From the NCBI GenBank assembly GCA_964513415.1, contig CAZEMX010000035.1:1-16589 (forward strand): DNA of 16,589 bases. The letters are read 5' to 3'. A program made the position numbers and the translations under genes. This document shows positions 7,015-12,540 of this stretch, one piece after another. The notes beneath the pieces were generated by a model that saw nothing but the letters and a program-made list of their open reading frames with translations, made no database searches and was not told the origin of the DNA. The stretch's first letter is position 1. The number at the start of each line of letters is the position of its first letter. The stretch is from Methanomethylicus sp964513415 (GTDB lineage Archaea; Thermoproteota; Methanomethylicia; Methanomethylicales; Methanomethylicaceae).

Positions 7015-7122
7015 CGCCCTGGCCGGGATTCGAACCCGGGTCACAGACTCTCTACGGACCTGCCTGATGGCAATGCCGTCCTCGACAGGCCTGTATACTG
7101 GGCCGAACTATACTACCAGGGC
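7015..7122 (-). tRNA. tRNA-Asp (GTC) with a 33-nt intron
   Basis: Minus-strand cloverleaf of 75 nt after splicing. Acceptor stem GCCCTGG (7122-7116) pairs perfectly with CCAGGGC (7022-7016). The anticodon stem is CAGGC/GTCTG with one G.U, and the anticodon is GTC at 7086-7084 after C32-T33. The variable loop is TGAC (4 nt), and the T-arm is CCGGG-TTCGAAT-CCCGG. The discriminator is G73 (7015), an aspartate identity base. The D-stem is weak (two wobble pairs), as in other archaeal tRNA-Asp. CCA is not encoded (CCTA follows). The intron interrupts at the canonical 37/38 position. A TATA-like box lies about 30 nt upstream on the minus strand. Confidence 0.93.
7050..7082 (-). other. archaeal tRNA intron with canonical bulge-helix-bulge
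   Basis: Read on the minus strand, exon loop bases CTGT (32-35) pair with intron GTAG (two G.U pairs) as the 4-bp central helix. The 3-nt bulges are CG^A and AG^A, cut after the second base. The inner helix is GGAC/GTCC. Removing 33 nt leaves loop CTGTCGA. The geometry matches the motif cut by the archaeal splicing endonuclease. Confidence 0.88.
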
Positions 7123-7149
7123 TTCCTCGGATTCTTCTTTAAGGTGAGC

Positions 7150-7158
7150 TATTAAAAT
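7150..7158 (-). promoter_or_regulatory. TATA box of tRNA-Asp
   Basis: On the minus strand this reads ATTTTAATA, centred about 32 nt before the tRNA 5' end at 7122, which predicts a transcript start near 7129. It lies in an AT-rich island within GC-rich sequence. A second AT-rich word (CCTTAAAG) lies closer and is less well spaced. Confidence 0.5.
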
Positions 7159-7207
7159 CTATCTATGCCCCCTCCCGGGCGCCCTCTGCCCCGACGGATG
7201 CCGCCCT

Positions 7208-7240
7208 GAGTCATCAAGCTTAATATCAGGTTCATGACTC
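7208..7240. promoter_or_regulatory. inverted repeat bracketing the htrA TATA box
   Basis: GAGTCAT at 7208-7214 and ATGACTC at 7234-7240 are a perfect 7-bp inverted repeat separated by 19 bp. The spacer contains the best TATA-like word for htrA, CTTAATATC at 7219-7227. Arm centres are 26 bp apart, about two and a half helical turns. A dimeric regulator binding both arms would block TBP/TFB, so an operator is a plausible reading. A second TATA-like word (TCATATCC, 7241-7248) would give a nearly leaderless start instead. Confidence 0.45.
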
Positions 7241-7273
7241 TCATATCCTAGGAACCTTTTGGTGGTCCATCCG

Positions 7274-8458
7274 ATGTCCAGCGAATTCAGGAGCGCCGCC
7301 CCCCTCATCATACTCATCCTCGTCGCCGGCCTCTACGCAGGCTATGCGGTCGCGGTATTAGCGAGCCCCCTTGCGGGCAGCAACCAGTACCTCGCGCAGA
7401 GGGTGGGCGCCCTCGAGGGGATAGTCGCCGCCCTGCAGTCGCAGATCAACGACCTGGAGCACGGGAACTCCACAGCGTCGGACTGCGCCTCCCTCAACGA
7501 CATCTACACCGCCTCCAAGGGTTCGATAGTAACGATCACCGGGCTCGCTGCATCGAGCCCGCTCCTGGGCGGCTACTCCGAGGTCCTCGGCTCAGGCTTC
7601 GTCGTCAACCTCACCGGGGAGTGCCTCGTCGTAACGAACTTCCATGTCGTGGACGGCCTAGTGAACGCCTCGATGACATTCGTCGACGGCGAGTCCTACA
7701 CCTTCGACGTGCTGGGCGCCGACAAGTACAGCGACCTGGCGGTCCTCAGGCCGCACGCCCCGGCCTCGAAGCTCAAGCCGCTCGCCGTCGTCTCGTCCTC
7801 GACCCTCCTGGTCGGCGACAGCGTGGTTGCGATCGGCAACCCCTACGGCCTGCAGAGCACCCTCACCTCGGGCATAGTCAGCCAGCTCAACAGGGCCATA
7901 AGGACCGAGACCGCGGGGAGCTACACAATCGCGGGTGTCATACAGATCAGCGCGCCGATCAACCCCGGCAACTCGGGCGGCCCGCTCTTCGACTCGCAGG
8001 GCAGGGTCGTCGGCATCACGACCGCCATCATCTCCGGCTCGCAGAACGTCGGCTTCGCGGTCCCGTCGGACACCATCGTGAGGGAGATCGTGGCGCTCTC
8101 GACCGCCGGGCACTACCAGCACCCGTACCTCGGCATAACCGGCGTCTCGAACAGCTACCTGATCTCGCAGGCGCTGGGCCTCCAGCTGACATACGGCGTC
8201 CTCATCCAGACGGTCACCGCCGGCAGCCCTGCCGCCTCAGCGGGGCTCCAGGGCGGTACCTACACCGCCACCGTCGGCGGGAGCAACGTCAGCGGGGGCG
8301 GGGACCTGATTGTCTCCATCGACGGCAGGCCCACGATAATCATAGACGATATGACCTCCCTCCTCGACGCCTACCTGCCGGGGCAGAACGTCAGCATCAC
8401 CGTCCTGAGGGGCGGGGAATACCTCGTGCTGCCTGCGGTTCTCGGCGCCAGGCCTTAG
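7274..8458 (+). CDS. HtrA/DegP-like membrane-anchored serine protease with one PDZ domain
   Basis: 394-residue S1C-type protease that would degrade or chaperone misfolded proteins outside the membrane. From ATG 7274, residues about 8-31 form a hydrophobic signal anchor. A short heptad-like linker follows (about 38-62), then the trypsin-like domain with the full triad: H124 in TNFHVV, D154 in KYSDLAV and S234 in NPGNSGGPL. The PDZ domain covers about 284-385 (PYLGITG onward to the ITVLRGG strand). Several N-x-S/T sequons fit exposure outside the cell. The start could be TTG 7259 or GTG 7262. ATG 7274 is preferred because GGTGGT at 7261-7266 is well placed as its Shine-Dalgarno site. A single PDZ domain is as in DegS or HtrA2, whereas DegP has two. 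The gene stands alone, between two tRNA genes, with a possible operator at its promoter. Confidence 0.93.
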   Translation: MSSEFRSAAPLIILILVAGLYAGYAVAVLASPLAGSNQYLAQRVGALEGIVAALQSQINDLEHGNSTASDCASLNDIYTASKGSIVTITGLAASSPLLGGYSEVLGSGFVVNLTGECLVVTNFHVVDGLVNASMTFVDGESYTFDVLGADKYSDLAVLRPHAPASKLKPLAVVSSSTLLVGDSVVAIGNPYGLQSTLTSGIVSQLNRAIRTETAGSYTIAGVIQISAPINPGNSGGPLFDSQGRVVGITTAIISGSQNVGFAVPSDTIVREIVALSTAGHYQHPYLGITGVSNSYLISQALGLQLTYGVLIQTVTAGSPAASAGLQGGTYTATVGGSNVSGGGDLIVSIDGRPTIIIDDMTSLLDAYLPGQNVSITVLRGGEYLVLPAVLGARP

Positions 8459-8485
8459 TTTTCTGCCGCGCGCCTCCAAGAAAAA

Positions 8486-8493
8486 CTATAAAT
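8486..8493 (+). promoter_or_regulatory. TATA box of tRNA-Tyr
   Basis: CTATAAAT with an A-rich upstream flank is a near-consensus archaeal TATA box about 30 nt before the tRNA 5' end at 8520. It predicts a start near 8515 and a very short 5' leader. Confidence 0.7.
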
Positions 8494-8519
8494 GTGGATA
8501 CCATTTCAGATAGCTGTAG

Positions 8520-8655
8520 CCCGCCCTAGCTCAGTGGTAGAGCGCCCGGCTGTAGACCGATGGTCGCGCAAGGGAATTCGCCATGGGCGGTACATGTCCT
8601 TGCGCCAGCCTGGGCAATTACCGGGTGGTCGCTGGTTCAAGTCCGGCGGGCGGGA
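8520..8655 (+). tRNA. tRNA-Tyr (GTA) with a 64-nt intron
   Basis: Spliced length is 72 nt. Acceptor stem CCCGCCC (8520-8526) pairs perfectly with GGGCGGG (8648-8654). The D-arm is GCTC/GAGC, the anticodon stem CCCGG/CCGGG, and the anticodon GTA at 8552-8554 in loop CTGTAGA. The variable loop is TGGTC, and the T-arm is GCTGG-TTCAAGT-CCGGC. C1-G72 and A73 are the archaeal tyrosine identity elements. The gene is followed by CCACCA at 8656-8661, so CCA is encoded and by chance or design repeated. The intron sits at 37/38. A T-rich TTCTTTT stretch at 8704-8710 is a likely stop. Confidence 0.95.
8556..8619 (+). other. tRNA-Tyr intron with a strong internal hairpin and imperfect BHB
   Basis: Removal joins G37 to A38 and restores loop CTGTAGA. 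GCGCAAGG (8566-8573) pairs perfectly with CCTTGCGC (8598-8605), enclosing a smaller CGCC/GGCG hairpin. At the splice sites the bulges are AG^A and TT^A, but the central helix CTGT/GCAA has a C-A mismatch in its first pair, so the bulge-helix-bulge is relaxed. Shifting the cut by one base gives the same mature tRNA. Confidence 0.8.
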
Positions 8656-8826
8656 CCACCATCTTAGCACCAACTCCATGCAGGCGCGCTGAGCCTGTCC
8701 GCCTTCTTTTGGCGAATTGAGTACTGTGCTTTATCAAAAACTTTATTAGGGCTTGTATTTTGGAGAATGGATAGCTCGATTCTGGGCATTTTGTGTTTGT
8801 TCAAAATATTTTTGGGTGGTAAAATC
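8656..8826 (+). promoter_or_regulatory. tRNA-Tyr/rpoH gap: terminator tract and RNA polymerase operon promoter
   Basis: TTCTTTT at 8704-8710 probably ends the tRNA transcript. The gap then turns AT-rich. CTTTATTAG at 8741-8749 and GCTTTATCAA at 8728-8737 are the best TATA candidates; the former predicts a start near 8770 and a leader of about 55 nt. A third AT-rich word, TCAAAATATTTTT (8801-8813), lies closer to the gene. GGGTGGT at 8814-8820 is the Shine-Dalgarno site for the TTG start of rpoH at 8827. Confidence 0.5.
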
Positions 8827-9201
8827 TTGGGCAAATTTGATATCCTCGAACACGACCTTGTACCGGAGTTCCGAATCCTCAACCGGGAGGAGTACCAGCA
8901 GCTCAGGAAGTCCCTCGGGATAAGGAAGGAGGACCTTCCGTGGATAAGGAACAGCGACCCCGTCTGCTTAAGGATCAAGGAGGCGCAGAAGAGCGCGCAC
9001 TGCCCCAAATGCGACGGCAAGCTGGTCGAGTCGGTGGAGGAGCGGGAGTTCAAGGGGGTTACCACCCAGAAGAAGGTAATGAAATGCGAGAAGTGCGACT
9101 ACTACGAGCCGGTCCTGGGGCCAGGGCAGATCCTTGAGATAACCAGGAGGAGCCAGGTCGCAGGGCACGCGGTCGCATTCAGATACGTTGTTCCAGGGTG
9201 A
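8827..9201 (+). CDS. rpoH: RNA polymerase subunit H (Rpo5/RPB5-like) with a zinc-ribbon-like insert
   Basis: Homologue of the C-terminal domain of eukaryotic RPB5, part of the polymerase jaw. 124 residues from TTG. The N-terminal half is canonical: EHDLVPEFRIL (8-18) and LGIRKEDLPWIRNSDPV (30-46). The C-terminal half resumes at LGPGQILEITRRSQVAGHA (97-115) and ends YRYVVPG. Between them, residues about 51-96 are an insert not found in the RpoH proteins I know, which are about 75-85 residues long. It has C59-P-K-C62 and C87-E-K-C90, 24 residues apart, as in a zinc ribbon. I chose TTG 8827 because GGGTGGT precedes it by 6 nt and the protein then starts where RpoH proteins usually start. An in-frame ATG at 8767 adds 20 hydrophobic residues encoded by AT-rich, promoter-like DNA. 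It is first in the rpoH-B-A1-A2 operon; the rpoB Shine-Dalgarno site overlaps its stop codon. Confidence 0.9.
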   Translation: MGKFDILEHDLVPEFRILNREEYQQLRKSLGIRKEDLPWIRNSDPVCLRIKEAQKSAHCPKCDGKLVESVEEREFKGVTTQKKVMKCEKCDYYEPVLGPGQILEITRRSQVAGHAVAFRYVVPG

Positions 9202-9206
9202 TTCCG

Positions 9207-12200
9207 ATGAGCGATATTGCAATGGACGACCGGTGGGTGCTCATCGAGTCCTTCTTCAGGGAGAAGAACTTGGTGAGGCCGCACTTGGACTCATTTGACG
9301 ACTTCATAAAGAACAAGCTTCAGGAGATCGTGGACGAGCAGGGCGTCATAGAGACCGACGTCCCCGGGCTAAAGATCAAGCTCGGCACGCTCACCATAGG
9401 GAAGCCGACGATCCACGAGGCGGACGGCTCCGAGAAGGAGATCCTGCCAATGGAGGCCAGGCAGAGGAACCTGACCTACGCGGCGACCATGCGCCTCTCC
9501 GTCATACCCATCGTTGACGGCTACGAGGAGGACGCCATATCGGTCTACATCGGCAAGCTCCCCATAATGGTGCGGTCTTCCTACTGCGCGCTCGCCAACG
9601 CCACGAGGGAGGACCTGATAAAGGCCGGAGAGGACCCCGCAGACCCCGGAGGATACTTCATAGTCAACGGATCGGAGAGGGTCGTGGTCATCCAGGAGGA
9701 CCTCGCCGTGAACAGGATCCTCGTCGACAGGATGGAGGGCGCATCCCCCGTCACGCACGTCGCCAAGGTCTTCTCAGCGACGTCGGGCTTCAGGGTGCCG
9801 GTCACCCTCGAGCGGATGAAGGACGGCAGCCTCTCGGTCACGTTCCCATCTATACCCGGCAGGGTATCCCTAGCGATACTGATGAAGGCGCTGGGCGTCC
9901 CGTCCGACAAGGACCTCGTGGAGTACGTCTCCAGCGACGCCGGCATCCAGAAGGCGCTCATCCCGACCCTAGAGAGCGGGATAGAGATCAACGCCACCAA
10001 GGATGCCCTGGACTACATCGGCAACAGGGTTGCGATAGGCCAGACACAGGACTTCCGCATCCAGAGGGCGCTGCAGATACTGGACAAGTACCTCCTGCCG
10101 CACCTCGGCATTGAGGAGGCGGACCGGAAGAAGAAGTCGCTCTTCCTTGGTCAGATGGCCGAGAAGCTCATTGAGCTCTCGATAGGGAGGAGGGCGCCGG
10201 ACGACAAGGACCACTACGCTAACAAGCGGCTCAAGCTCGCAGGCGACCTGCTCGCGAGCCTCTTCAGGGTCGCATTCAAGAGCTTCTGCAGGGACATGAA
10301 GTACCAGCTCGAGAGGGCAAGGAGCAGGAGCAGGCGCGTCTCGATAGAGACCCTGGTCAGGGCGGACGTCATAACCGAGCGCCTGAGGCACGCACTCGCC
10401 ACCGGCAACTGGGTCGGGGGCAAGGCGGGCGTGAGCCAGCTCCTCGACAGGACGAACTACCTCTCGACGATAGGCCACCTGCGGAGGATCATCTCGCCGC
10501 TCAGCAGGTCGCAGCCGCACTTCGAGGCAAGGGACCTCCACTCCACACAGTGGGGCCGGCTCTGCCCGAGCGAGACCCCCGAGGGGCCCAACTGCGGCTT
10601 GGTCAAGAACCTCGCGCTGATGTCCTTCATATCGGTCGGCATGGACGAGCCAAAGCTCGTCGAGGACCTCCTCTACGAGCTCAACACCGAGCCCATCGAC
10701 TCGGCCAGGAAGAAGAACATGTCCGGCGCGAAGGTCATACTCAACGGCAGGCTCATAGGCCTCAACGACAAGCCCGAGCTGCTCGTCACAGAGGTCAAGA
10801 AGCACCGCCTGCGGAAGAGGTGGCACGAGGTCAACGTCGCCCACTACAGGCAGGGCGAGATCAACGAGGTCTACATCAACTCCGACGCAGGCAGGGTCAG
10901 GCGCCCGCTCATAATGGTTGATGGTGGCTACCCGCTCCTCAACAAGGAGCAGATAGAGCGCCTCGTCGCGAACGAGTGGACGTGGAACGAGCTGATCAAC
11001 CAGGGCGTGATCGAGTACCTCGACGCAGAGGAGGAGGAGAACGCCTACATCGCCCTCGACTACAAGAACCTGGACAAGTCGAGGACGCACCTCGAGATCG
11101 TGGCCTCCACGATCCTGGGGATAAGCGCCTCCATGATCCCGTTCCTCGAGGCGAACCAGTCGCCCAGGAACACCTACGGGTCCGCGATGATCAAGCAGTC
11201 GCTGGGCTTCTACACCGCAAACTTCTCCAAGCGCCTGGACACCAGGGGCCACCTGCTCCACTACCCGCAGAGGCCAATGGTCAACACCAGGTCGGCCAAG
11301 ACGCTCGAGCTGGACAGGCGCCCCGCCGGGCAGAACTTCGTCGTCGCGATACTCTCGTACTCGGGCTACAACATCGAAGATGCCCTGATCATGAACAAAT
11401 CCTCGGTCGAGCGCGGCCTCGCCAGGTCGTCCTTCTTCAGGTGCTACGAGACTGAGGAGCGCAGGTACCCCGGAGGTCAGGAGGACAAGATCGAGGTCCC
11501 CTCGCCCACAGTCAGGGGATACCGGACGCCCGAGTCCTACCAGTACCTGGGCGACGACGGGATAATCGAGCCCGAGTCGAGCATGAAGGGCGGTGATGTC
11601 CTCGTCGGAAAGACAAGCCCGCCCCGCTTCCTCGAGGAGTACAAGGAGTTCGAGCAGGCAGGCCCCCAGAGGAGGGAGACCTCCGTCTCGATGAGGGCCG
11701 GGGAGGACGGCGTTGTCGACCTCGTCATAGTCACTGAGACATCGGACGGCAACAAGCTCGTCAAGATACGCGTAAGGAATGAGAGGATACCTGAGCTGGG
11801 GGACAAGTTCGCCTCCAGGCACGGGCAGAAGGGCGTCGTCGGGATGCTGGTCCCGCAGTACGACATGCCGTGCACCGAGGACGGCGTCGTCCCGGACCTG
11901 ATAATCAACCCGCACGCCATCCCCTCAAGGATGACCCTCGGACAGCTGCTTGAGCTGCTGGGCGGCAAGGCGCACGCCGCATCGGGCAAGCCGATGGACG
12001 GGACCGCCTTCTGCGGCGACAGCGAGAAGACCATGCGAGACCTGCTTAAGGCGCGCGGCCTCAAGCCGACCGGCAAGGAGGTCCTCTACGACGGCAGGAC
12101 AGGGCGGGTCCTCGAGGCCGATGTCTACATAGGCATAGCCTACTACCTCAAGCTCCACCACATGGTTGCAGACAAGATGCATGCGCGCGCACGCGGCCCG

Positions 12201-12536
12201 GTCCAGATCCTCACGAGGCAGCCCACGGAGGGGCGCGCCAGGGAGGGAGGGCTGAGGTTCGGTGAGATGGAGCGCGACTGCCTCATAGGCCACGGCGCTG
12301 CGATGCTGCTCAAGGAGAGGCTCCTGGAAGAGTCCGACCGCACAGTCGTCAACATCTGCGAGGACTGCGGCCTGATCTCCTACTACGACCGGACGAAGGA
12401 CAAGAACATCTGCCCGATATGCGGCGAGAAGGCGAAGACGACTGCCGTCGTCATGTCCTATGCCTTCAAGCTGCTGCTGCAGGAGCTCATGAGCCTTGGT
12501 ATAGCCCCGAGGCTGAAACTACAGGAGAGGGTTTGA
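9207..12536 (+). CDS. rpoB: RNA polymerase subunit B (Rpo2), undivided
   Basis: Second-largest polymerase subunit, 1109 residues, the usual length for an undivided archaeal B; no B''/B' split is present. Landmarks in order: DDRWVLIESFF and the KNKLQEIVDEQG N-terminus, NGSERVVVIQEDLA, the fork region WGRLCPSETPEGPNCGLVKN (S455 onward), SYSGYNIEDALIMNKSS, GDVLVGKTSPP, and the catalytic-face DKFASRHGQKGVVGML (K875) with NPHAIPSRMT. The C-terminal zinc site is C1051-x2-C1054 and C1069-x2-C1072. ATG 9207 is chosen over an in-frame GTG at 9198 because GGGTGA (9196-9201), overlapping the rpoH stop, is its Shine-Dalgarno site. It pairs with A'/A'' to form the active centre. No key residue looks altered. 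Confidence 0.98.
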   Translation: MSDIAMDDRWVLIESFFREKNLVRPHLDSFDDFIKNKLQEIVDEQGVIETDVPGLKIKLGTLTIGKPTIHEADGSEKEILPMEARQRNLTYAATMRLSVIPIVDGYEEDAISVYIGKLPIMVRSSYCALANATREDLIKAGEDPADPGGYFIVNGSERVVVIQEDLAVNRILVDRMEGASPVTHVAKVFSATSGFRVPVTLERMKDGSLSVTFPSIPGRVSLAILMKALGVPSDKDLVEYVSSDAGIQKALIPTLESGIEINATKDALDYIGNRVAIGQTQDFRIQRALQILDKYLLPHLGIEEADRKKKSLFLGQMAEKLIELSIGRRAPDDKDHYANKRLKLAGDLLASLFRVAFKSFCRDMKYQLERARSRSRRVSIETLVRADVITERLRHALATGNWVGGKAGVSQLLDRTNYLSTIGHLRRIISPLSRSQPHFEARDLHSTQWGRLCPSETPEGPNCGLVKNLALMSFISVGMDEPKLVEDLLYELNTEPIDSARKKNMSGAKVILNGRLIGLNDKPELLVTEVKKHRLRKRWHEVNVAHYRQGEINEVYINSDAGRVRRPLIMVDGGYPLLNKEQIERLVANEWTWNELINQGVIEYLDAEEEENAYIALDYKNLDKSRTHLEIVASTILGISASMIPFLEANQSPRNTYGSAMIKQSLGFYTANFSKRLDTRGHLLHYPQRPMVNTRSAKTLELDRRPAGQNFVVAILSYSGYNIEDALIMNKSSVERGLARSSFFRCYETEERRYPGGQEDKIEVPSPTVRGYRTPESYQYLGDDGIIEPESSMKGGDVLVGKTSPPRFLEEYKEFEQAGPQRRETSVSMRAGEDGVVDLVIVTETSDGNKLVKIRVRNERIPELGDKFASRHGQKGVVGMLVPQYDMPCTEDGVVPDLIINPHAIPSRMTLGQLLELLGGKAHAASGKPMDGTAFCGDSEKTMRDLLKARGLKPTGKEVLYDGRTGRVLEADVYIGIAYYLKLHHMVADKMHARARGPVQILTRQPTEGRAREGGLRFGEMERDCLIGHGAAMLLKERLLEESDRTVVNICEDCGLISYYDRTKDKNICPICGEKAKTTAVVMSYAFKLLLQELMSLGIAPRLKLQERV

Positions 12537-12540
12537 AGAC

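Noticed and set aside
6841..7155. 104-codon plus-strand ORF across the tRNA-Asp
   Set aside because: Its GRDSNPGH stretch is the typical translation of the antisense strand of a tRNA T-arm; the RNA gene explains the sequence.
7621..8529. 302-codon plus-strand frame overlapping htrA
   Set aside because: It is an Arg/Gln/Pro-rich frame-shifted reading of the protease gene, which has an intact catalytic triad in the other frame.
8492..8692. 66-codon plus-strand ORF across tRNA-Tyr
   Set aside because: It is the translated tRNA gene and its intron, with no coding character.
8767..8826. ATG at 8767 as the start of RpoH, giving a hydrophobic 20-residue extension
   Set aside because: The segment is AT-rich like the promoter region, encodes a hydrophobic stretch foreign to RpoH, and lacks a ribosome site, whereas TTG 8827 has one.
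9969..11915. 648-residue open frame on the minus strand inside rpoB
   Set aside because: Same reason: fully inside the conserved RpoB frame, with no recognisable domain and no promoter or ribosome site.
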